This document shows positions 43,000 through 54,387 of a stretch of 64,000 nucleotides of DNA, piece after piece. This DNA comes from Laccaria trichodermophora (taxonomy: Eukaryota > Basidiomycota > Agaricomycetes > Agaricales > Hydnangiaceae), in assembly GCA_018417955.1 (NCBI GenBank), contig JACTVC010000005.1, forward strand, positions 2,046,001 through 2,110,000. The letters run 5' to 3'. Positions within the stretch are counted from its first letter, which is position 1; every line of letters begins with the position of its first letter. The notes under the pieces were generated by a model. It was not told where the DNA came from. It searched no databases and saw only the letters and a program-made list of their open reading frames with translations. The position numbers and the translations under genes are program-made.

Positions 43000-45470
43000 T
43001 GAAATATATATCCAGTCTGCATTTGCTATAAGCTGGTTTCTATCTGTGATATGACATGCAACCCTGTCTATATCTGCCTATATATAAATACAGGACTTCC
43101 ATAATATGGTGCTATGGGGAGCTATGTCGTGAGCAGGTAAGGCTATGTATGTAATTATAGTGCTATATAAACTGATGGTGATGCTATGGGGTGCTATATA
43201 AAGGGGGGGTTGCAAAAGTGCTACTGAAGCTATCAAAACTATATTGTGCGATGTCGCAACCACTTTTTTTCCTGATGGATGCCTAGACCGCAGCCCTTTC
43301 ACAGGCCAACCCCCTCTAGAGATCTGGCTGTCAAGCTTTTCATTCTGTAGGTCTCCAACTCGCGTCTGATTTTGAATATTTGGGCTTATCGAATTGCAGT
43401 CTGACAAGGCGTATGGGGATCTAGGATGATTTTCACCACCATAAGTACCCAACATCACCGCAAATAACTTTGACGGCCCATGCCGACCACGCACATTTTT
43501 ATTTATTTTCTCCAGCTGTGCCATCCCTCGCTAAACAAGAACTCCTAGATTCGCCTTGGTTCCTCTTAAAGGGGTTCTATGCCCCCATGCCGCAGGATTG
43601 AATGGTGGGAAGTCTTACCGTCTTGGGACTGCCGTTCATGACTTTCCTTAATTCCAGCGCGATATACGTCTCAAGTAGGGTGATGATGTTTTCATTCTTG
43701 GTACCTGGCGTCGGAAAACTCGGAACAGTCAACATGTCCTTATGCATCTTCATTCCAGAAAATGAGTCGGTCGACTCCGAGACTGGCTTGAATAGGCTAG
43801 CCGAAAGATCGTCGGTTTGGATAGAGGCTAAGAATCCGGCGAGGAAGTACCGACTTGCTCTTGATGAGGTGAGGTCCCTTGATTTTTGATCACTACGTAT
43901 GCTGATAATTAGTCTATAGGGCACGATGTCCAAATTTAACTCCCAACGACGAGAGTAGCTTCAACCCTCACCCTTTTTCCGACATTCCCAAAGTCTTGTG
44001 TACCTCTCTTCGAGCCTTTCACCGCCGCCTTCCTCTGCCCCGGCATCTAGCGGACTGCGTCCTCCGTTCGCAGTCAATGTAGAACGGAATTTTGTGCCGA
44101 ACGTTCTAAACAACAATTTCTTCTATAGGGCCCTCAACCGACATATTCAAACCGACATCTATATTCATCCGATGCCCGCCGTCTCCGACCTTCTCCAGCA
44201 AGACCTGCCAATTTTACAACCCATCCTAAAGGCTCAACTGTTCGTCCTGTCTTATGCGGCCGACGCACAGCCTTTCCGTTCGCTCAGTAGAATAATAGTC
44301 GGCACAGGCAACCCCAGACACCATCTCAACAGTTGGCCATGCTCCACGGTTCCTACCCCATTCCGGCTTCCCAGTCGCAAACGACCATGGGCATCATCTG
44401 CATCGTTGTACCACGATTCTTTGGACATGCTGCAGTCGTGAACATCCCACTAAGAGCCCGACGAAGCCTTGCTTCTCCGTCGTCCGCACGATGCGCACCC
44501 TTCTCCCTTCTTCCTTCTCTGGTTTCCGACTCCCCTTGTCACCCTGCACTTATTTGATCTTTTGCCCGGCTGACCGCCCTCCTTCGTTACTGTTCTGGTT
44601 CAACAACACCAGTACAAATCCTAGCTCTCTTAACTTCGGTGATCGCACCGTCTTTGCGAGTAACGACGACTCGGCCACTTGCAGTCCTTCCTGCACCGGC
44701 TCGTGAATTTAGCATCTCCTCTTCGCCAGTGACCGCAGGCAAACCTCACACAATACTCATCTGATCTGTTAGGCCTAGTCGTGTGGTTGCTCGGTCGTTC
44801 TTTTCCACTGAAGCTCGGAGCTGCTCAATGATATTTTCGTTGATGGCCCACTCCGTTCTTCGTGGCGGCTCAAGTTGAACAAAAGCCTGGACATGAATCC
44901 TATGGATCTGAGCCGGGCCCTTGTAGTATTTGCTTGAGGCGCTGAGATTCCACGCGTACCTATGCGCACACCATCCAAGTACCCCAATCCTTGTTCATAG
45001 TACAAGCAAATATCAAATCTCATCTCCCGATTCCTGTTCATTACCAATGAGGTGCTCTCATAGAAAGGTGCGACCGCTCGTAGGCTGGTGTGGCTCGGAG
45101 CCTAAGGAGTGACAGAATCTGCCACGGAGCGCTTGTTTTCCAACTTGGGCATCGTGAACCATTACGAGGATTAAGGCCTTAAGGAAGCACGTTGACGATT
45201 TCCATATCATGATGATACTAGAGAGAACATAAGTCGGGATTCGATTCGACTAACGACAAGAGTAACTCGCGTTGAACTTGTATAACTTATAAGGTGACGC
45301 GCCTGCATGATAGTATCCCAGCTCGGCTGAAGATTCTTCATCTAAGGTCACTGAGGATCGACGCAAGACAAACCGAACGGACACCACAACCGCCTCCTTG
45401 CAACCTTTACACGCAATTCCAAACTTGAGAAGCAAAAGGATATGAGTAATGTGATTGTGTGCATGGTACA
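43000..45470. other. Interval with no assignable gene
   Basis: The minus-strand frame 43577-43933 and plus-strand runs at 44333-44557 (GIICIVVPRFFGHAAVVNIP) look partly coding, but no domain is recognised and they cannot be joined to other exons. At 43100-43200 the motif GGTGCTAT/GCTATATA recurs several times. Confidence 0.35.
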
Positions 45471-45477
45471 CTGACCT

Positions 45478-45980
45478 ATGCGCAATAGCCACGCCCCTCA
45501 CCCTTAATTGAACTCGCAGGCTGCACATGAGCGATGAGAATCCTCGACTGAGTTTGGTATTTTTGACCCTTGTCCTTTGTACTCAGTCGTTCGATATCGA
45601 CTGAAGAATTACCGGGAAACAAAGGTGTCAGCAACCCAACACCGATCACGTCTAATACAAACATACAAGAGCCAAATCAGCGACGAGGTGGACCCGTAAG
45701 TGTGACGTTGCGAGAGCCCGTGGCGCCGTATGGTTGACCAGGAGCAGTTGGAAGCCCACGCGGTGTCATATGCGGCCTATGGTCTGTGTCATGATTTGAA
45801 AGCGGAGAGGATAGCGGGCGGGCAGTGGCGTGAGTAAAGGTGTCTAGAAGATCCGGCACTGAGGAGTGGAGGGAGAAAGAAGCAGCGGCCGCGTTCGTTA
45901 CTTGGAAGGATTAACGGGGGCAGGGTGCATTGGCAATGCCGCTCTTGACAGGGTATAACTCGCTCGTACAAACGCGCGAC
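45478..45980 (-). pseudogene. Decayed duplicated gene segment (copy B of 11566-12420)
   Basis: On the minus strand it follows copy A in the same order but is more compact: the ATACCCTGTCAAGAGCGGCA block, the AACGCGGCCGC block, CATGACACAG..CC.TAGGCCG, GGCTCTCGCAACGTCACACT, TTAGACGTGATCGG, and ACAAGGGTCAAAAATACCAA. Coding-like runs such as TGSRNVTLTGPP appear, but no single frame survives. It directly follows the truncated FtsJ copy on the same strand. Confidence 0.6.
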
Positions 45981-46167
45981 CGTATGGTGCCCTGAGCCAT
46001 GCTCAGACTCTCCGAGGTGATCCTAGACGAGAGCCTAACGCCCTCCCAAAGTCGGTGGTCACGCTGACTCGCAAAGCTCAATCATAGGACCCAAGTTCGT
46101 GTGGAGTTCTCTTCATACAATATACATCATGACCTGTGAGCCAAAAAAATCTCCACTGCCAATCAAC

Positions 46168-46663
46168 ATGCCGATGCTGTAGGCGTTTGGGTTTTTGAAT
46201 AGGATGTATGATGAGAATCCTCCTGGACAGCAACTGGTCGATGACATTTAGGTCATAAGATGACGATGTTTGGTGATAGATAGACTCACCCAACGTCTAT
46301 GAAGCTCAGCTGGAAGTGAGTTGGTACGCATCGTAGTGCGGTGTCGGTCTCGCCTAGGACGAGTCTCATGGATCGGATGCCTGTCGTGGAATTGGAGATG
46401 GGGTTCGGGCATATATGACTGTTTTCGCTGAAAGTGGAAGAGCCCTGTTGGTGTTCTATGGTAAAAAATCAGCGCCCATCAGAGGGAAGGTCGTGCGTGG
46501 GTTTGCAGGCAGCAGAGACGTACCGTGAATCGGACTTGGTTGAGCATTTTCAAAGACCCATCCTCAATGAACGACGGCGCCATTATGGCGGTGACGTTGG
46601 GGGCACCACACACAGGTTCGGGAAGGTTATATACACGGTTGCCTCATGGGCCTGTGAGATTTT
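46168..46663 (-). pseudogene. Truncated copy of the FtsJ methyltransferase gene
   Basis: The minus strand matches 15370-15873 closely, including the 5' flank, exon 1 (MAPSFIEDGSLKMLNQVRF), both splice-site regions, LDVG at the exon 2/3 joint and CCPGGFSSYIL, then stops after the NPNAY stretch. A 15-base-class deletion in exon 2 and sequence changes break the frame, and the catalytic half is missing. Because introns are kept, it is a DNA-level duplication. Confidence 0.85.
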
Positions 46664-47138
46664 GATTTGAAAGGCGTAGAACGGCCGCTTGATAGCTTAG
46701 AAAGGATGTCCGAAAATGCGATGCACCAGAGGAAGCTTCTGTCTTCGGCGAAAGCGACGAGTAGGAAGATTGATCATGTACTGGTGTGCTCTTCAATTCT
46801 GGCGACAAGAGGGATTGGCAATTCCACGTACGAGTGTACTGGGCAGAGGTGGCATCATGGACCACGATGCGCCCGATGTTTGCAGCAAGTTTGCCAAGAG
46901 TCACCGACCTGGCATTTGCGAACCAAAGCGAGCTAGGCGACGGAATTGGCTTCCAGGAGCACTCGTTGACGTGGGTCGAGACGGTTGAGAGCATAATTGG
47001 AGCCAAACAAATCTCAACTCTCGACTCTCATCTTCTAAACTTGACCTAGCTTCTACCTTGGATCGTTCGCGACGACGACGGTGACGCCTAGCAGACCTAG
47101 CCTTCCCAACTTCAGCGTAACCGCCAGCTTAAAATTCA

Positions 47139-50100
47139 ATGGCAACAGACGCGTTACGACTCCAAGTCGCCGGAAAGTGGCAAGATTGTTTCAAGCGGTT
47201 CAACCGCGAAGAACCAGGCATTTCAGGGCTCATGTCTTTCAGCCAGGTAACATTCACGCGTCTACACGTCTAATCCCACTCACTCACGTTAAAATCTAGG
47301 CATGGGCCATCGCAACGGCGTTTGTACGTCCCAAAAACCTCAAGGACGCGAGTATGATGGCTGAGCGGCCCAGTGAGCGCCTTGTGAGGTTGAAAAGTGG
47401 CCATTGAGCTAATGAGCGCACAAGATAGATTTAAACAATGTTCGAGCTGCGTTCACGGTCGTGCATCAGTGTAGGAGGTTGCCGGTGTTGATGGAGACTT
47501 TCTTGAGTTCGTTTTCTGTTTGTTGGATGGAAGTGTTCAGCTAACCTTAGCGCAGACGATGCGAAATCGAGTTTCCATTGGGTTGAATATGAGATTGGGG
47601 AGTACATGGAGCGGTACGAGGTATGCCAAACCTTCTCTCAACGAGATTCAGTGCTTAACAAACACCCAGACGACAAAAGATGTGCAACTCATCCGGATGC
47701 TTGTCTCCCGCCTTTTAGACTGGTACAAATGCTGGGGTCCAGGAACAGAGTTCGTTTCAACCTCTTCGCCTTTCCTCTCTCTCTTCCATCTCTAACCCAT
47801 CTCCAGACTCGGCAATACAATATCAAGCGCCTACACACTGACCTTCCAAACACACCTCTTCGCCGCCCTCCCTCCTTCCTTCGCAGAGGGGTTCAAAGCC
47901 CTATGCAAGTGGTCTCTCTCCCCTTCTCCGTCTCCTTTGTCCCCTTCGTCATCTGCGTCTCCCTCCCCTCCAAAAATCACAGTAACACCCCAGATAATCC
48001 AAGAAATGTTCGGCGAGTTCGAAGAGCTAGGGTTGATAGACCGCTATGAAAGCGTGATTGCCAGTGTGGGGTACGAGCATATCGAGGCACACGTTCTGGA
48101 GACGTGTACGGGCCAGTGGGGAAATACGATGTTGGATGTGTTAAGGTCGTGGATGTCGGACAAGGTGGTTCCGTGGATGTTGGTTATTTATGCTAGGGGG
48201 GCTTCAACGGGTGGGTCCTATTCTTATGCTTGTTTTTAGGGCTTGTTGACGAGTGTTGGCGTTGTTGTAGCTGAGGAGGCGAGGAGTATGTTGCAGGGTG
48301 TTGGATCGAGGTTTGACTTCCATATTAATAAGACGTTGTGTGATTTGAGGTGTGTTTCTTTCTTCATTTGTGCGGACATAATGTACTCAATAATATACAA
48401 CAGGACAAGAGAGATATTTGATATTATTATCGACTTTCCGGATTCTATGGGCGCATTGAACGATCTCAAGGTACCATTTAACATTCACCCTCGTTCGTAT
48501 CACCCCACTCACCCCTGCCCTCTTTCTGCTTAGGACTGTCTACAACGTGTAGACCAACGAACGGCCCTGGTCACCGCTCTTCGCAAAGCGTACGCTCTTT
48601 GCCCTTCCAATCATTCCCCTCCTCCCTTCTTCCTTCTTCCATCTCCCTTTCATACGAGACGTACTTACTAACGACGTTTCAACGTTCTAGAAACCGAAAA
48701 CGTCTCCTCCACCCCGGCGCAGACACGAAGCTTATTCTCTCGCAATACGTCGCTACCATCAAGTGTTTGAGGATTGTAGATCCCCCAGGAGTGTTGCTTT
48801 TCAAAGTTGCGGATCCTATACGACGATATTTGAGGTAAGCCTTTTTTTTTTTGCTACCCTTCCTTCTATCCATTCTACCCCCTTCTCCTCGTTCCTTTTT
48901 CTTCGCACCTCACGTTCGCTTTCACCCCTTCTCTCTCACACATCTTCGTTTGGAACCAACACAACCCAACTAACACCAACCCTTACTTCACAGAGACCGA
49001 CCAGACACCATCCGATGCATCGTTGCCAACCTCGTCGGGGACGACTCGGACGGAGGCGACGCACTCGTGGATGAGAATGAGCCGATTGTGCCGTTGCAGC
49101 AGGTGATGGATTCCGTGGATGATTATGGAGACCCGAATTGGGAGCCGGAGCCGGTTGATGCTGGGCCTGGTGGGTGGTTTATATGCTTTTTTACCCCTCC
49201 CCTCCCCGTTTTGTTTTTGATAAAGGAACTTGGTTGTGGAGTTTAGTTTCGCTCGACCCATCCTTAGTTGTATCTTTTCGCCGTCACTCCACCTTGGACA
49301 TGTCTTCTTGATCGCATTTACTTGGCTAGATTTTCTTTTCATGACGTGGTCATGGTCATTGACTCACCCTGGTCATGCCTTCATTCCACTCGGTGATGTC
49401 CTTCATTCACTTTCGGCATGTCCTTCTTTCATTTTCGTGTTCTTCATTCAACCTGCTCGCGCTCGTTTCAGGTGACTCCGTCATTTCCTTTTGACTCTTT
49501 TGATCGCGTCCTTCCATCTGCGCCTCACCTTGTTATGTCCATTGGCTCACTTTTCCTTTTCTCCCTTTCCCCACAGAATTCCGAACGAACAAGCCAAGCG
49601 ACGTGATCAGCACGCTGGTCAGCATATACGACTCGAAAGATCTTTTTGTGAAAGAGCTGCAGGTCTTGCTTGCGCAGCGGCTTTTGGCCATCAAAGATGG
49701 GAACTTTGAGAGGGTTGAGAAGGAGGTAAGCCGTCTTCTTCGTCCTTTTGTTGTTCAATTGAACTGATGCTCGTGTTTCGGAATCATCAGAGAAGGAACA
49801 TTGAAATTTTGAAGATCCGGTTTGGAGAAGCTGCGCTGCAAGTGTGCGAGGTCATGCTGAAGGACATGACGGATTCGAAGAGAATCGATGGGCATGTCCA
49901 ATCTCAGAAAGCTGTTTGTTTTTCCGCCTTTTCTTTGTTGAAAGCTGACGTATAATTTCTTTTACAGTCAAACGTACATCCAACAATTATATCTAAACAC
50001 TTTTGGCCTGCGCTTGAATCGAGTGACATGGTCATGCCGGGACAGTTCCAGCAGTACGTCCCCCGCTTCTGACACCCCCCCCCCTCTCCCCCGTTCTTGC

Positions 50101-50997
50101 CGAACTAACGAAATTGCAAAAAGACTTCAGGACCTATATGCGCAAGAATTCAGTATTTTCAAGCCTGACAAGAAACTGAAGTGGTTACCCCATCTGGGGA
50201 CTGTACGACTGGTGCTGCAGCTTGACGATCGGACGGTGGAGGCGGACGTGCCTCCGCTTGAAGCTGCTTTTATTGAGATGTTTTCGAGTAAGGGTGAGTT
50301 TGCATCATTTGCTATGAGTGTTATGAAGAGACGTTGGTCGCGCTCTTATGGGGTTGAACGACCTGTTTTGTTGGCCTGGTTGATGGGCGTCCTTCACCTG
50401 TTTTCGTTTCATTCCCAGCTGCTATGTTGAGCGGCATTTTCTTTTGGTAGATAAATGGACGCTGGAGGAGCTCATTACAGAAGTGGGCGACATTGATCGA
50501 AGCGCTGCGTTCAAAGCCCTTATCACATGGGTGAACATGGGCGTGTTGAAGGAGGACCCTGAGAATACGTTTGTGCTTCTTGAGAGGGCGGAGGAGGACG
50601 TGTCTGGTAGGCGGTCACCTGAAGAATGGGGTGTTTCTACGGGTACGATTTTCGATTCATCCATTGAGTGCTTGTGCTGATTGGTGGTGGGTATTAACGC
50701 AGGTCCTCAACTACCACCCGTGATTACTGCACAACAACAACAGGCCGAACAGATGAAGGTTTATTGGAAGGTTTGTCTATTCCTTCCCCCAATCGTCTCC
50801 ACAAAACTGACGATATGTAGTTCATCGAGGGGATGTTGACCAACCTTGGGAATCTACCCCTTGACAGGATTCAAACCATGTTGAGGTTCGCGCCGGGGTA
50901 CGATCAGTCGATTGAGCAGCTCTCGACGTTCATGGAGGCTGCGCGGAGGGAGGGGTTGGTCGTTGTGAGGGACGGGATGTGGAAGTTGAATTATTAA
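47139..50997 (+). CDS. APC2: Anaphase-promoting complex subunit 2 (cullin-like)
   Basis: Eighteen exons: 47139-47246, 47300-47323, 47425-47506, 47556-47620, 47670-47749, 47807-48210, 48271-48349, 48404-48470, 48534-48589, 48691-48834, 48994-49169, 49577-49725, 49791-49913, 49968-50053, 50124-50293, 50451-50642, 50703-50770, 50821-50997. They join in frame to 749 residues, close to the usual Apc2 size. Signature parts are the cullin-homology region (SIYDSKDLFVKELQVLLAQR, ILKIRFGEAALQVCEVMLKD, HFWPALESSDMVMPGQF, PDKKLKWLPHLGTVRLVLQL, WTLEELITEVG) and the C-terminal winged helix (FIEGMLTNLGNLPLDRIQTM ... GLVVVRDGMWKLNY). Apc2 is the catalytic scaffold that binds Apc11 in the APC/C ubiquitin ligase. 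Exon 2 is only 24 nt. The N-terminal junctions are less certain than the rest. Confidence 0.93.
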
Positions 50998-51627
50998 TCT
51001 TGGAGAGGTGTTACGTATGGATTCGACACATGTACAGTAGTGAGGTAAAGGTCTTGTCATGTCGTGCCACACCCTGTTAGCTCACACAAGGAATGTGAAT
51101 GTGGAGGTGGCGCACTCTTGCTGCACTTCCGCGTCACCCTTGCCCTCTTCGTACCCTGCGTATTTGTCGAAAAGCTCGCTGTTGCGTCGACCATGCGCAC
51201 CTCTCGCATAAAATTCTCAAAAGTCTCGAAATTAAACATGCCCTCAAGTTCTCCTTGTCACTCGTCACCACGTAACCTACATTTCTTCGTCCACCATGGC
51301 CGCCATCGTTGAGCTCCAAATGCCAATCGATGGTGAATACCAGCCTGCGCTATCCATTCCTGTTGAGGCGTGTCAACGTTTCTCAGTACACCCCCTCAGG
51401 TGGTTGCGGTTTGCAGGCTTTACGATCTATGGAATCAAAGGCCACATCTCCCGATCCACCACTGGCCCAGTGGTTGAATATTCCGATCTCAATACGGATC
51501 TAGAGGCCGGCGTTTATTACTATGTACCCGACGAACAAGGCAAGTAATATATTTCGGGTGTCCGAGTGAGGACGCCTCAATGCTCAATGTTCACACAATG
51601 TCAGAACCACTTCTGCTTGACCCTAAC

Positions 51628-53178
51628 CAAGGGGGGTGCGGGATTTGAATCTGCCATATGGGGCTGGTTGGTTAGTCCAGCCACCAGGCCATTAAATTTT
51701 TTAAATTTTAAGTAGCAATTTTGGGTAATTTACAGGCCAGATGAGCTCAGATTAGACTGGTACACTCTCAAAGTGTTTTGTGCTGTCCTCATTTACCATG
51801 ATTGTGGTGAGAGTATAGACAAAGTTAAGGCTGACGACAAAAGCAGAATAATTATCTGCAGACAAAAAGGCTGTGAGACATTGTGGGTAAGTCATTTCTT
51901 TTCATGTCATTTCTGCCTACTACTCACCACTGACTATGCAGTACCATCTTTCATGCATTAGACTGGATCATGGTATCAACAACTGGGTTTGTGACCCATG
52001 CAAGAGCATAGAAAAAAGCAGAGGAAGGTGCAGCATGCCAGCAAATGAAGGTGCGCAGTGTAGATACAGTCATTCACCAGTCAATGAGGCACCCAAATAA
52101 AGAATGGCCTTGGAAATTTTAAATATGAGGGATATGAACATTATGAACTGAGAGAAGTATGTCCATACATCATGCCCTATGTAATATCTAGTTACAAACT
52201 CAAATTCAAGTTGTTGAACAACATATCACATGCTATCAGTGCTGCAAACGAAGATCAGTGCGAAACCAGTCAATGACCTTCAAGTATGATTTTGTTCATT
52301 CAGTGGTTTTTGGTTCACTGGAGTACCAGCTCAACTCAAAACTCTTGTAACTGAATACTTGTTGAATGCTATAAGATATAATTTCCTTAAAAAGGCTCTT
52401 TTCCGATATTTAGTGCCAAGATCACACAGATACTGTACTAATACGACCAACTCTTCATGCCCCTTGGGGTGTGACACCTTTTGACCATCTCTTCGTCCCT
52501 TCGTTGTCCCGTGTGATGCGTGACGAAGAGTTTTTGCTCTTCATCTGCTACATATCTCTCAGGTGGTTTGGCCCGGTGACCTGTCAATTTTTTTGACTGG
52601 AAGGTAAGCACGCATTTCTCAAGTAGGGTTTGGAATATGCCAGATGTGATGTATAAAATACAAGGCACCGCAGGTCCGGAAAAAAATGACTATTTTAATT
52701 CAAAAAAAATCTCTTCAAAACTTGGTGTGATGCGTGACATCACACCCACTTCTCTTCCTTCGGAACCCTTTGTGATGCGTGACGTGAAGACTTGGTCGTA
52801 TTAGTACAGTATATATTCAGTTTTATGGTGAATGAGCACCTATTTGCAGGTATCAAGAGATCAAAATATGCTACACCTTAGAAACTTGGGATTACTATGA
52901 AGAATATATATCCGCACACAATGCAAAAAAAATTTAAGAAATAGCTTGAGAACTGACCCCGGAAAGGTGTTTTGACTCATTGACTAGTGTGACTCATTGA
53001 CCAGTGAATGACTGTAAGCTGACATGACGCCCAAATGATAGCCCAAAACATGGTACCTATTTATAAATGTTACCTATATATGGTAATTTATTCGCACACT
53101 GGTTAGTTAGTCCTGCCATAGTGGCCTTATGAAAAAAATCAGCATGATATATTAAATTAAAATTATGTACCCCCCTTG
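51628..53178. mobile_element. hAT-type MITE (1,551 bp including nested MITE), TSD ACCCTAAC
   Basis: The ends CAAGGGGGGTGCGGGATTTG (51628) and ...GTACCCCCCTTG (53178) are inverted at the tips. ACCCTAAC is duplicated exactly at 51620-51627 and 53179-53186. Subterminal sequence is shared with 3776-4492 (CATATGGGG..GGTTGGTTAGTCC; CATGATATATTAAATTAAAA). Without the nested element it is about 1,170 bp, longer than its relative, so the 717-bp copy is an internal deletion derivative or vice versa. Confidence 0.92.
52433..52809. mobile_element. Tc1/mariner-like MITE nested in a hAT MITE (377 bp)
   Basis: CTGTACTAATACGACCAA at 52433 and its complement TTGGTCGTATTAGTACAG ending at 52809 are flanked by TA on both sides. 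The first ten bases of the TIR equal those of 31202-31545, and both carry TGTGAC/GTGATGCGTGAC interior motifs. It lies wholly inside 51628-53178, so it inserted after, or moved with, the hAT MITE. Confidence 0.88.
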
Positions 53179-54387
53179 ACCCTAACATGATGGACGACAG
53201 GACTTCAGAATCGTCAACTACTATCTCCACTTGCCGTGGCCATTTCGCACAGGACATGATTAATCAGGACGGAACTTGTCTGATAACTGGTGCAGCAACA
53301 AACTTCCAGACTTGTCACATTATTCCTCATGCAAAGGGAAACCAGGTATGTTTCTAAATATTTGAATCCCTCGCAAGTTCTTATTCCAGGCCCCAGTACA
53401 TCAAAAGTCTTGCTGCCCACAGGGATGAGGTTTTGAATCCACCCTTGGATGACATCAATGATCTGCGTAATAGAATCCTGCTTTATGTAGGCCTACACAG
53501 GCCATTTGGAGAGTCTGTGGTTGCCTTTTTGCAAGTTGGTTATTTTATCAAATTTCCTTTCATGTGGCCAAATTAAGTGAATCAGTGATAGACCCCAAAT
53601 TTTGCAATGTCTGTCGACGATGTGGCTGTCGTCATGCAACCCACTGGCAATGGCAAACATCTGGGCTTGAGTCCATCACTTGCCACCAATCGCCTCACAC
53701 TTCAGCACTTCAAAGACCCTGATGTTGCCACTGCATTTGTGACACCTCACAACTCAGATGCGAGGCAATGTGTGGGCCATGATGACTGGCCACCACCACT
53801 TCTTTTCAACATCTCCTATGGCTGTGCTGCCCTCCACACCTGGGGGGTGCCTCACTTTGTGGACTTGACCTGACAACACACTAGGCATATTTACTACAAG
53901 GAAGATGATGACAATGCTCCATGTGTTTTGCAGGCTGCTGCATGAGAGAAGAGAAGGCAGGAAATGCAAGCTGTGGACTCCTCTCAGACCCAAGCCGACT
54001 TTACTGACATGATCTTGGGGTTTTGGATGCATAATGCTGGGAAGGGTCAGCAACGGGCATGTGAAGCAAAGGCAGAAAAGACCCAAGAGAAAGTCTGAAC
54101 ATGGCTTAATTCTACACAAAATTAATCAACATGGTTGTGCAGTTTAAGCATAAATTATTTCTTATTTCTTTCCTGGCTCAGAGCATCTGCTGAACATTAC
54201 ACTACAACTTTCAATCATCTCATAAGTTCTTTTTATGAACAGATGTTTTTTTATGCATTGCCACTTGTCACTTCCAGATGCAATTTCTCAACAATGTATG
54301 AAAAGAAATCCATCATCCATGTAACTTAAATCCAGCTGGTATCCTCAATGAAGCTTTACAAGTTTCTACTTGAGCTGGCTATTTTTC

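Larger units (their letters stand above)
51296..54125 (+). pseudogene. HNH nuclease-like protein, copy 3 (transposon-interrupted)
   Basis: The first exon (51296-51539, MAAIVELQMPIDGEYQPALS) is intact, and the GC-AG intron (51540-51604) contains an in-frame TAA, so splicing would be essential. A hAT MITE (51628-53178) then splits the DPN codons of exon 2. Beyond it the frame resumes (MMDDRTSESS ... CLITG ... TCHIIPH). Further lesions: an extra C after the next intron (GCCCCAG), loss of the second motif histidine (ATHLH became YVGLH), NGI changed to NRI, a CGA-to-TGA stop at 53871-53873, and more stops in the tail. The gene lies 300 bp after APC2 in the same direction. Confidence 0.9.
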
